NCBI GenBank assembly: GCA_041392475.1
Contig: JAWKLZ010000002.1
Span: forward strand, 248,001-312,000
DNA: 64,000 nucleotides
Direction of reading: 5' to 3'
From: Chitinophagales bacterium
Lineage (GTDB): Bacteria > Bacteroidota > Bacteroidia > Chitinophagales > UBA2359
In this document: positions 1 through 7,918 of the stretch, one piece after another
Numbering within the stretch: position 1 is the stretch's first letter
How the letters are laid out: the number at the start of each line of letters is the position of its first letter
The notes under the pieces: model-generated
What the model saw: only the letters and a program-made list of their open reading frames with translations
The model's database searches: none
Told to the model about the DNA's origin: nothing
Position numbers and translations under genes: made by a program

Positions 1-1279
1 CAAATTTGGAGTTGGGTTTGGTGACATTTATTGTGGCGGGCAAAATTTTGTGGTGAAGGGCGAGGGCTGCTTTAATCATCCCTGCGGCTCCTGCTGCCGC
101 TTTGGTGTGTCCGACTTGTGATTTGACACTTCCGAGCCCGATATGTTGGTCTTTGAATGTACCTTTTGGGAAAAGCATTTTCATGCTCTTAAATTCGGTG
201 GGGTCGCCTGCGCCTGTTCCTGTTCCGTGGGCTTCAACCAAACCAAGTGTGGCGGGGCTGTAACCTGCTTCTTCGTAGGCTCGCTGCATGGCAAGGGCTT
301 GACCAGAAGAACGGGGTGCGTAAACACTTTTGAAGCGTCCGTCGCTCGAACCTCCTATGCCTTTGATGACGGCATAAATGCGGTCGCCATCTCTTTCGGC
401 ATCTTCTAAGCGTTTGAGTACCAACATTCCAATTCCTTCGCCTATCAACATACCGTCTGCATTGTCGTCGAAAGGGCGAATTTCTCCGTTTTTGGAGAAG
501 GCGGGAGTTTTGGAAAAGGACATATACATGAAAATGGAGTTGTCGGTGTCGACTCCTCCTGTGAGCATCATGTCGGCTCGTCCTTCAATCAATTCGCTGA
601 CTGCCATTTTGATAGCGCTCAATGAGGCGGCACATGCAGCATCTACTACGCTGTTGATTCCGCCCAAATCGAAACGGTTGGTGATGCGCCCTGCAATGAC
701 ATTGCCCAGCATACCTGGGAAGGAATTTTCGTTCCAACCGATGTAGGCTGATTTGATTTTTTCAATTATTTTTTCGGTTTCGCCTTCTGATACGCCTGCA
801 TTTCGGAGGACTTTGGACCAGATGGGGTATTGTAGTCTTGCGGTGAGGGGAATAATCAATTTTTGTCCGCCTCCTACGCCCAATATTACGCCTGTTCGGT
901 CTTTGACTTCACGGCTCATTTTGGGTGATTTTTGGCTGTAGCCTGCGTCGTTGAGTGCGTCTCTTGCGATGATAAGTGACACTAATTGAGAGGCATCGGT
1001 GACTTCAAGAATGTTTGGGGGGAGTCCAAATTCGATGGGATTGAAGTCTATTTCGGGCATGAATCCACCTACTTTGCAGTAGGTTTTGTCGGGTGCCATG
1101 GGGTCGGCATCGTAGTAGTCGTCAATGAGCCAACGGGTTTCGGGAACTTCGGTTATACAATTTTCTTTATTTATAATATTGCTCCAAAATTCTTCTAAAT
1201 TACGAGATTGTGCAAATGTGGATGCCAAGCCGACGATGGCAACTGGGGTTTTGCGAAGCTGATTGTTGATTCCTGACAT
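1..1279 (-). CDS. PfaA/HglE-type beta-ketoacyl synthase, N-terminal part (runs off the window)
   Basis: I translated the minus strand by hand from the ATG at 1279; the frame stays open for about 426 residues to the window edge, so the C-terminal part is missing. It begins with MSGINNQLRKTPVAIVG and is a complete-looking ketosynthase domain: active-site cysteine in VDAACAAS, first catalytic histidine in EAHGTGTGAGDPTEF, second in KSQVGHTKAAAG. These three motifs and the KS-first layout match multidomain synthases of the PfaA (omega-3 polyunsaturated fatty acid) and HglE (glycolipid) kind rather than FabF, which lacks the GTGTGAGDP context. The enzyme would catalyse decarboxylative condensation of malonyl units onto an acyl chain in the cytosol. 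Acyltransferase and ACP domains are expected outside the window. PUFA versus another polyketide product cannot be decided from this part. Confidence 0.88.
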   Translation of the reverse strand, partial: MSGINNQLRKTPVAIVGLASTFAQSRNLEEFWSNIINKENCITEVPETRWLIDDYYDADPMAPDKTYCKVGGFMPEIDFNPIEFGLPPNILEVTDASQLVSLIIARDALNDAGYSQKSPKMSREVKDRTGVILGVGGGQKLIIPLTARLQYPIWSKVLRNAGVSEGETEKIIEKIKSAYIGWNENSFPGMLGNVIAGRITNRFDLGGINSVVDAACAASLSAIKMAVSELIEGRADMMLTGGVDTDNSIFMYMSFSKTPAFSKNGEIRPFDDNADGMLIGEGIGMLVLKRLEDAERDGDRIYAVIKGIGGSSDGRFKSVYAPRSSGQALAMQRAYEEAGYSPATLGLVEAHGTGTGAGDPTEFKSMKMLFPKGTFKDQHIGLGSVKSQVGHTKAAAGAAGMIKAALALHHKILPATINVTKPNSKF

Positions 1280-1423
1280 GAAGTATATTGTGTTAATTGC
1301 TATTTATTTTTAAGCGCAAATATTTGAAAATGTGTTTTTTAGTACATTTTCTAAATAAAAGGTGTTTTCTTTTTGTTTGCTGCTTCTATTATTACTGACA
1401 AGGTTTTTGGGGTTTTGTGACAG

Positions 1424-1431
1424 CAAAGGTA
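1424..1431 (-). promoter_or_regulatory. Predicted -7 element for the ketosynthase gene
   Basis: On the minus strand this reads TACCTTTG, an exact match to the Bacteroidota -7 consensus TAnnTTTG. It lies about 145 nt upstream of the ATG at 1279. I see no clear -33 TTTG at the usual 19-23 nt spacing. Confidence 0.42.
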
Positions 1432-1474
1432 AAAGTTTTTTGAATTTATTTTATGAACGGTCGTTTAGGATATT

Positions 1475-1640
1475 TTTTGAACAGGAACTGCTAGATGTAA
1501 AGGAATTGCTTGTGGGGACTTTTTGAACGGAGAGATAGGGAGGTGGAGAGTTTTTTAAGGAGGAAGTAATTTTGCTTGGGAGAAGGCTTGTGATTCTTTG
1601 TTGTGTTTGAACAGGAACTGATAGATAGAAAGGCACGTTG
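1475..1640. repeat. Degenerate TTTGAACA repeat copies in a 450-base gene-free stretch
   Basis: The stretch 1280-1729 holds no gene I can support. It has two clear direct copies of a roughly 27-bp motif, near 1477-1503 and 1606-1632, sharing TTTGAACAGGAACTG, then (T/A)AGAT and GAAAG or TAAAG. A weaker copy (TTTTTGAACGGAGAGATAGG) begins near 1519. Related copies lie at 3621-3647 and, inverted, at 3679-3705 on the other side of the next gene. The role is unknown. Confidence 0.55.
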
Positions 1641-1729
1641 GAATAACGACAATCGGCTTCTAATGTCGCCAAGTTTTTGCAAACGTTGGCGAATTATCGC
1701 TGAGGGATGGTTTTGAACAGAGCCTGTTT

Positions 1730-3589
1730 TCACTCCACCCAAAACCGTTCCACCAAAACCTCCTCCTCCATCACCATCTGCAATACATACAATCCACTTC
1801 CTACATTCCCCAAATCTAAGATTTCCAAGCGATTGCTTTGTACCGTTCCTTTCCAAATCGACTGCCCTGCCATATTGTAAACTTGAATCGGATAAGATTT
1901 GGGGGAAGGTTTGAAGGTTTTGATTTGGAGGGAAAATTGTCCTTGATTGGGGTTTGGGTACAATTGAAGGAAAGAATTAGAGAGGATTTCGGTTTCTTCT
2001 TCAATTGAAGTGGTTAGGCAATTGATGAAGCCATCTATGTGACCTAAATCCTCTATTTCTAAATAGTAATAACTGTGATTTGGGAGGGTGTCTAATTCTG
2101 TAAAAGCGTAGTATTGGTTTTGGGAGTCGATGTAGAAAACCCTATCTAAAGAACTGATGTTCATTCTTTCTAAGAAATGAACAACCCCACCAAACTCTCC
2201 CAAACATTCTATTTCGAGGTACTGATGTATGAAACTGGGTTCATAACATTTATACCCATAATTCCAATCAAAACTTTGTTCAAAAAGAACATTTTTTTCA
2301 TTAGAATCAATTACCTCTAAAACAACATCGCTACAACAACCTTGGTAAAAAGAAAAACTATGGGTATTCTCCAATACTTCATTATGCGTTCCGATGATTG
2401 AGTAAGGAGGTGTTCCGTATATTATTGTGAACTCAAAGAATGATTCATTTTCTGCGGGGTTGTATTTAGTCTTCCAATCTAATGCTAAATCTTTCTCCTC
2501 GAAGCCCTTTAATTCAATGTTTCCATTTGTTTTTTCTCCTAAATCATTTTCAAGTTCATAAATAATAAAATCTTTTTCACAACCATTTTCATTCATTTTG
2601 TATTCCATATCTCCATTTGAAGACCATTCCAAAAGTTCTCCACATTCAGGAGTCTTTATAATATTAGAAACTCGAAGTTCTTGTCCAAAATCGTTTTCTA
2701 ATACATTGAAGAAAAATAAGTTTCCCTCCAATACTTCAAAAGAATCAGGAATAGCTGCCAAGCAGTTTAACAAAGTATCAAAAACCAGTCCATCGGATTG
2801 TGGAATAAAAAGATAAGCCAAATTGGGAATTGTATCTATCTGTTTAAAGGAGTTTTCAGTTCCTTCAATATCTATCCAATAAGCTTCTTCAACAAGGCTT
2901 TCTAAAATTTCGACCCTTACTTTACCATTTCCGATACATAGAATTTTAGGTTTATGATACCATGAATCTTCACACAACCACCAAACACAAGGTTGTTCAC
3001 CTCCTCTATAATAAAATTCTTGCTCCAAACTGTCAGTTACAAATACCTCATAAGGTTTCCCAATATCTATAAACTTAAAATTAAGAACACCATAATCAAA
3101 AAGCGTTGTATCTATATCATTAACAGTCACTTCAAAAGGTAGAGTTCCTCCATGGACACCAATATTAAGAATGTACTCACCTGTTTCATACGTACCAGAA
3201 CAATCTCTTTCGACTTGCACTATCAATTCTGGAAGTATTGTAATGGTAATCGTCACCATGGCGTAAGCTTTTACTCCCGATAAATCAATTACTTCATAAA
3301 CAAAAGAATCAAATTCACACTCCGTATCAGCGTCTGCTACATAAACTATATTCCCATCTTCTTGCCAATCAACAATTACCCCACAAGCAGGAGAAACAAC
3401 GATATTCGTTAGCCGTAAACTATCCCCTTTATCATTCGCCAAAACATCAATAAAGACAGGCTCACCAGGAGAAGTTTCCCCAAAATCATCCACCGCCTCT
3501 ATATCCTCCAACACCCCACATTCGTTCCCTGCAATTCCCCATTGCAGCCCAAAAATCAAGATTCCGAAAGTCAGTAGTAGTTTGTGCAT
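1730..3589 (-). CDS. T9SS type A secreted protein with tandem Ig/cadherin-like repeats (619 aa)
   Basis: A signal peptide (MHKLLLTFGILIFGLQWGIAG) leads into repeated beta-sandwich-like modules with the recurring signature VLANDKGD or VLENDFG, followed about 12 residues later by CG and W. This is the pattern of tandem Ig/cadherin-like surface repeats. The last 80 residues are a type A T9SS sorting domain: LYPNPNQGQFSLQI, then GLYVLQMVMEEEVLVERF. The protein is therefore expected to be secreted or anchored at the cell surface, perhaps as an adhesin; that role is inferred. Both ends are almost identical to the 1137-residue paralogue at 4351-7764, while the middle is more diverged. No enzymatic motif is visible. 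Confidence 0.85.
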   Translation of the reverse strand: MHKLLLTFGILIFGLQWGIAGNECGVLEDIEAVDDFGETSPGEPVFIDVLANDKGDSLRLTNIVVSPACGVIVDWQEDGNIVYVADADTECEFDSFVYEVIDLSGVKAYAMVTITITILPELIVQVERDCSGTYETGEYILNIGVHGGTLPFEVTVNDIDTTLFDYGVLNFKFIDIGKPYEVFVTDSLEQEFYYRGGEQPCVWWLCEDSWYHKPKILCIGNGKVRVEILESLVEEAYWIDIEGTENSFKQIDTIPNLAYLFIPQSDGLVFDTLLNCLAAIPDSFEVLEGNLFFFNVLENDFGQELRVSNIIKTPECGELLEWSSNGDMEYKMNENGCEKDFIIYELENDLGEKTNGNIELKGFEEKDLALDWKTKYNPAENESFFEFTIIYGTPPYSIIGTHNEVLENTHSFSFYQGCCSDVVLEVIDSNEKNVLFEQSFDWNYGYKCYEPSFIHQYLEIECLGEFGGVVHFLERMNISSLDRVFYIDSQNQYYAFTELDTLPNHSYYYLEIEDLGHIDGFINCLTTSIEEETEILSNSFLQLYPNPNQGQFSLQIKTFKPSPKSYPIQVYNMAGQSIWKGTVQSNRLEILDLGNVGSGLYVLQMVMEEEVLVERFWVE

Positions 3590-3620
3590 AGTAAATCGGT
3601 TTTGAAGTAGTAAATATTTT

Positions 3621-3705
3621 TTTGAACAAGAACTGCCAGATAGAAAGTGAAGTACTTGAACTCTTGCCAGTAAAGTTCTTTTTCATCTAACAGTTCTTGT
3701 TCACA
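3621..3705. repeat. Inverted pair of the TTTGAACA repeat (hairpin-forming)
   Basis: The left arm at 3624-3647 begins GAACAAGAACTGCCAGATAG. The right arm at 3679-3703 ends with CAGTTCTTGTTC and its complement begins GAACAAGAACTGTTAGATG. The arms can form a long imperfect stem around a roughly 30-nt loop. It lies just upstream of the 619-aa gene, and direct copies of the same motif lie downstream of that gene (1477-1632). Confidence 0.6.
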
Positions 3706-3828
3706 CACCCTACTAAACGGAATCCCCCCAAAAAGGTAAATCGGTACAAATGAAAAACGCTCAACAATACTGGATTTTACTCCACTATCATTGAGCGTTT
3801 CTTAATCTTAAAATATGGATAAATAAAA

Positions 3829-4122
3829 TTATGCTGCCCTACCATCTCCCAGAAGTACCACATCCAATTGATGCGTAGTCTCTTGCAATTTTTCCAAGTC
3901 CAAATCTTCATTTGTATCCAAAGCCTCTATCAAACCTTCAATTTGCCGTTGTTGGTGTTGCAATTTTATCTTCAAAGCCAAGCGAATGACCCTTGACATA
4001 TCTTTTTTAAGAGCAGATTTTGAGGTGTTTGATAATATAGAAGGTTGTATGCCTTCTTTGAGTTCTGAAATGGTTGTATCAATGGTATTCAATATTTTAT
4101 TTATGTCTATTGGGTTATTCAT
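3829..4122 (-). CDS. Small hypothetical protein, second gene of a two-gene module (97 aa)
   Basis: I do not recognise this protein. It is predicted largely helical, with a basic middle (KKDMSRVIRLALKIKLQHQQRQ) broken only by short hydrophobic stretches, and has neither a signal peptide nor a membrane segment. Its ATG overlaps the stop of the upstream small gene by 8 bases (ATGAATAA), so the two are probably translationally coupled. The pair sits alone between two paralogous T9SS genes. A toxin-antitoxin or a structural partner pair is possible, but no family signature supports either. Confidence 0.6.
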   Translation of the reverse strand: MNNPIDINKILNTIDTTISELKEGIQPSILSNTSKSALKKDMSRVIRLALKIKLQHQQRQIEGLIEALDTNEDLDLEKLQETTHQLDVVLLGDGRAA

Positions 4123-4297
4123 TTTCCAAAAGTTTAGAAAGTTCTATTAATCCGTCTAAACGGCTGTCTATAAATGCTTGAACGCCCTCTTTCCCTAATT
4201 GTTCTTCAAAATGTTCAGGATATAAGTGCAATAAGGTAAGTTGCTTTTCAAGCAAATCAATCCGTTGTCTAATTTCCTTTTCGGTCATTGAGTTCAT
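4115..4297 (-). CDS. Small hypothetical protein, first gene of a two-gene module (60 aa)
   Basis: This is a short helical, leucine-rich and acidic protein (MTEKEIRQRIDLLEKQLTLL at the start after MNS). A coiled-coil or partner-binding role is plausible but unproven. It overlaps the downstream 97-aa gene by 8 bases. A TAAATTTG promoter-like element lies 20 nt upstream. Two in-frame starts are possible: ATG at 4297, or the internal ATG three codons later. Confidence 0.55.
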   Translation of the reverse strand: MNSMTEKEIRQRIDLLEKQLTLLHLYPEHFEEQLGKEGVQAFIDSRLDGLIELSKLLENE

Positions 4298-4316
4298 TCA
4301 TTGTCTAACATTGGCA

Positions 4317-4324
4317 CAAATTTA
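4317..4324 (-). promoter_or_regulatory. Predicted -7 element for the two-gene small-protein module
   Basis: The minus strand reads TAAATTTG, matching TAnnTTTG, 20 nt before the ATG at 4297. It lies in the short gap between the module and the end of the 1137-aa gene. The -33 element is not obvious. Confidence 0.4.
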
Positions 4325-4350
4325 CGAAAAACCTATGGAATCTAAATCCC

Positions 4351-7300
4351 TCACTCCACCCAAAACCGTTCCACCAAAACCTCATCCTCCATCACCATCT
4401 GCAATACATACAATCCACTTCCTACATTCCCCAAATCTAAGGTTTCCAAGCGATTGTTTTGTACCGTTCCTTTCCAAATCAATTGTCCTTTTGTGTTGTA
4501 AACTTGAATTGGGTAATATTGAAGGGAAGGTTTGGGTGTTTGGATTTGGAGGGAAAATTGTCCTTTATTCGGGTTGGGGTACAATTGAAGGAAAGAATTA
4601 GAGAGGATTTCGGTTTCTTCTTCAATTGAAGTAGTAAGGCAATTGACGAAGCCGTCTATGTGACCTAAGTGTTTTAGTTCTAAGTAGTAGTAGCTGTTAT
4701 TTGGAATGGTATCTTGGTTTCTTAGTTCGTGGTATTGGTTTTGGGAGTTGATGTAGAAAACCCTATCTAAAGAACTGATGTTCATTCTTTCTAAGAAATG
4801 AACAACCCCACCAAACTCCCCCAAACATTCTATTTCGAGGTACTGATGAATAAATCTGGGTTGGTAACAATCATCATATCCAAAACATTCAAAGGAGGAA
4901 TTCCATCCTAAAAAAGTTGTTTGCCCATTGCTATCCGTGACTTCTATTTTAAAGTTTTCACCACAAAAAATGATTAGTCCAAAGACATTGTCTTCCATCA
5001 CATCATTGTAGTTCCCCATTATGGTGTAAGGAGGAGTGCCTTCTTCAATGGTAATTTCTATCTGACAAACGGAATCATCACACTCCAATAGTTCCCATTC
5101 CAAATACATACTTCCGTTTAAGTCTTCTCCAAATTCAACCTTTGCAGTTGTCTTTTCGCCCAAATCATTTACTACCTCATATACCAATGAATCTTTGAAA
5201 CACTCTTTATTTTCATTTGCTCTGTATAGCATTTCACCATTGGCAGACCACTCCAACAATTCCCCACATTGAGGCATTTCTACAATATCTGAAACCTGTA
5301 TTTCCTGCCCAAAGTCATTTTCAAAAACATTGAAGAATGCAATCTCTCCCATCGAAATATCAACAAAATCATCGTTGGCAGAGAGACAATTTATCAAGGT
5401 GTCAAAGCCTATTCCATCCAAAAGAGGAATGGACAAAAAGGAGAAATCAGGAATCGTATCTGCCTGCTTCAAAGGATGTTCGACTCCTTCAAAATCTACC
5501 CAATGAGCATCTTCAACAAGGCTCTCTAAAATTTCCACCCTTACATCCCCTCCCCCAAGGCAAGTAATGCTAGGTTTGTAATCCCCTCCTTCTTCACAAA
5601 ACCAATTCAAATAGACACAAGGATTCACAGTAAACATTTCATAGAACTCCTGCCCTGTGCTGTCTCGTACAGATAATTCGTAAGATTGAGCAGTGCCAGT
5701 TTCTAAAAACTCATAACTAATCATACCTGACTCATACAGTGTGTCTTCTTGCCCATTTATATCAATCAGAAAGGGAGGCATCTCGCCATAAACAAAAATA
5801 TCCCATGAGTAATTTCCTGTTTCATAAGCCCCAGAACAGTCTCGTTCTGCCTCTACTATCAGCAAGGGAAAATGCTCAATAAAAATCGTCGCCACCGCCG
5901 TATCTTTTTCGCCCCAATTGTCCTCTACTTCATACACAAATTTATCAACCGTACATTCCGTATCAACATCTGCCAAATAAACTACCTCTCCATATTCCGA
6001 CCATTCCAAAATTTCGCCACATTGAGGCAACTCTATAATTTGAGTAATTCTAAGCCCATCTCCTTGGTCATTCGCTAAGACATTGATAATTGCATCTTCA
6101 CCAGGAAATGTTGAGCCAAAGTCATCCACTGCTTCAATATCAGATGTTCGGCAGTTGATGAAGCCGTCAATGTGACCAGACTGCTTGGTTTCCACATAAA
6201 AATAAGAATGATTGGGGAAAGCAATGTTTCCAATTTCGGCAAAATCAAGTGGGTGGTAAGTTCCGTCAGATTCTATCCAAAATGATTTTCGAGTCGAAAA
6301 ACCCTCTGCATTGTTTACGATTGAACCTTCAATATTCGCCGTTTCATCCCCATTGCATTCAATGGTATAAGTTCCCCAATAACTTTTGTCAGCAAGCTCG
6401 TAACACTCTCCAATACATTGCCCCCAATAAGTAGGTTCAAACTTAGCAGAATTACTATCAGCATCTATTACCTCAACAAACGCATTCACATTTTGTGGTA
6501 TAAACATTGAAAAGTAATTCTCAACAATATCATCATTAAAAAGCCCAAAAACGGAGTAAGGAGGCGCTCCATTTTCGATGGTAACAGACAACAAACCCAA
6601 AACCTCTGTATGACACTCTACCTCCCAATTCAAAATTAAAGTAGGCTCTTGTTCTACTTCAATCCATACCGTTGCGGTATCTTTTTGCCCAAATTCATTG
6701 GTGAGAACATAGTTCAAACTGTCTTCCTCACAGTTCACATTTTCCTCCGAACTGTAGTAAATATAGTTTTCCAAATCCCAAGCTTGAAATTCTCCACAAA
6801 CAGGAAGTGTCAAAATCTCACTAACTTCAATATTTTTTCCAAAATCATTCTCCATGATATTCAATAACCTACTCCTTCCAAGACCCACCACTAAATAATC
6901 ATCACTTGCACCAAAGCAATTCACCAAAGTATCAGATTGACCTCCACACATTTGAAAAAACTGCAAATAAGACCTATCCAAAACAATATCCCCATCCTTC
7001 AATGCTTGCCTATGTCCATCTGGAGCAGTCCAATAGGCTTCTTCTATTACTTCATCCGCCTCAAATTGAACAGTAGTCGTTCCGTCCCCATTACATTGAA
7101 GTTCATAAGGTTTCCAATTAGGATAGCAATATGGCAGATGACTACACCAAAACTCACTTGTGTAGTAAAATACATTGCCTTCACTATCCGATATAAACAC
7201 TTCGTATTTTTCCCATTCTGAAATACATACAGGCTCAAAAAGGCTTTCTCCCTCTAACAAAACCTTGCTTACTGAATAATTTTCAGTAAGATAGGTTATT

Positions 7301-7764
7301 TCAAATGGAGGGTAAATACCTGTCAATATATTCACCTCCAAATATTTACAATTATAGCAGTCAAACAATGTAGTACAATCCAAATAAATCTGTCCATACA
7401 AAGGAGTATCTTCCAAAAAATTGATAAACACCTGTGCCGAATCTTTTTTGCCGTCACTATCTTCAATGACATATTCAAGGCTATCCTTTGAATTTAAAGG
7501 TGTTGAAGGATTCAATACATACTCAATCCATCCATTTTCTTCCCGATTTAAAATGATACCTTTTGGGTAATCGCTTATTTCAACCAACTTGATGTTATCC
7601 CCTTTGTCATTATCCAAAACATTGATTTTCAATATTATTCCCCTGTAGGTTTCCCCAAAATCATCCACCGCCTCTATATCCTCCAACACCCCACATTCAT
7701 TCCCTGCAATTCCCCATTGCAGCCCAAAAATCAAGACTCCGAAAGTCAGTAGTAGTTTGTGCAT
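4351..7764 (-). CDS. T9SS type A secreted protein, long paralogue (1137 aa)
   Basis: The signal peptide (MHKLLLTFGVLIFGLQWGIAG) differs from that of the 619-aa protein by one residue. The protein carries about four Ig/cadherin-like modules with signatures such as VLDNDKGD, IMENDFGK, VLANDQGD and VFENDFGQ. Its second half, from about residue 540 (after FINCRTSDIEAVDDFG), is laid out like the whole 619-aa paralogue, so the long form looks like an N-terminal duplication plus a 619-like unit. The C-terminus is a type A T9SS domain (LYPNPNKGQFSLQI, GLYVLQMVMEDEVLVERF). It is expected at the cell surface, and a role in adhesion is inferred only from architecture. Confidence 0.85.
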   Translation of the reverse strand: MHKLLLTFGVLIFGLQWGIAGNECGVLEDIEAVDDFGETYRGIILKINVLDNDKGDNIKLVEISDYPKGIILNREENGWIEYVLNPSTPLNSKDSLEYVIEDSDGKKDSAQVFINFLEDTPLYGQIYLDCTTLFDCYNCKYLEVNILTGIYPPFEITYLTENYSVSKVLLEGESLFEPVCISEWEKYEVFISDSEGNVFYYTSEFWCSHLPYCYPNWKPYELQCNGDGTTTVQFEADEVIEEAYWTAPDGHRQALKDGDIVLDRSYLQFFQMCGGQSDTLVNCFGASDDYLVVGLGRSRLLNIMENDFGKNIEVSEILTLPVCGEFQAWDLENYIYYSSEENVNCEEDSLNYVLTNEFGQKDTATVWIEVEQEPTLILNWEVECHTEVLGLLSVTIENGAPPYSVFGLFNDDIVENYFSMFIPQNVNAFVEVIDADSNSAKFEPTYWGQCIGECYELADKSYWGTYTIECNGDETANIEGSIVNNAEGFSTRKSFWIESDGTYHPLDFAEIGNIAFPNHSYFYVETKQSGHIDGFINCRTSDIEAVDDFGSTFPGEDAIINVLANDQGDGLRITQIIELPQCGEILEWSEYGEVVYLADVDTECTVDKFVYEVEDNWGEKDTAVATIFIEHFPLLIVEAERDCSGAYETGNYSWDIFVYGEMPPFLIDINGQEDTLYESGMISYEFLETGTAQSYELSVRDSTGQEFYEMFTVNPCVYLNWFCEEGGDYKPSITCLGGGDVRVEILESLVEDAHWVDFEGVEHPLKQADTIPDFSFLSIPLLDGIGFDTLINCLSANDDFVDISMGEIAFFNVFENDFGQEIQVSDIVEMPQCGELLEWSANGEMLYRANENKECFKDSLVYEVVNDLGEKTTAKVEFGEDLNGSMYLEWELLECDDSVCQIEITIEEGTPPYTIMGNYNDVMEDNVFGLIIFCGENFKIEVTDSNGQTTFLGWNSSFECFGYDDCYQPRFIHQYLEIECLGEFGGVVHFLERMNISSLDRVFYINSQNQYHELRNQDTIPNNSYYYLELKHLGHIDGFVNCLTTSIEEETEILSNSFLQLYPNPNKGQFSLQIQTPKPSLQYYPIQVYNTKGQLIWKGTVQNNRLETLDLGNVGSGLYVLQMVMEDEVLVERFWVE

Positions 7765-7918
7765 AGTAGCTTGTTTTTTGATTAGAGTTCGTTCATGCCT
7801 GTCTATTCTAAAAACGGAAAAGAGGAAAAAGGTAAATCATACATCTTATTCCTTTGGCTCAAATGGAACTATTTACTCCAAACAATCATTCTTATAACAG
7901 AATCAAAATTCAATATTT

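Noticed and set aside
3829..4297. A firm toxin-antitoxin call for the two-gene module
   Set aside because: No toxin or antitoxin family pattern is visible; only size and overlap suggest it, so it stays hypothetical.
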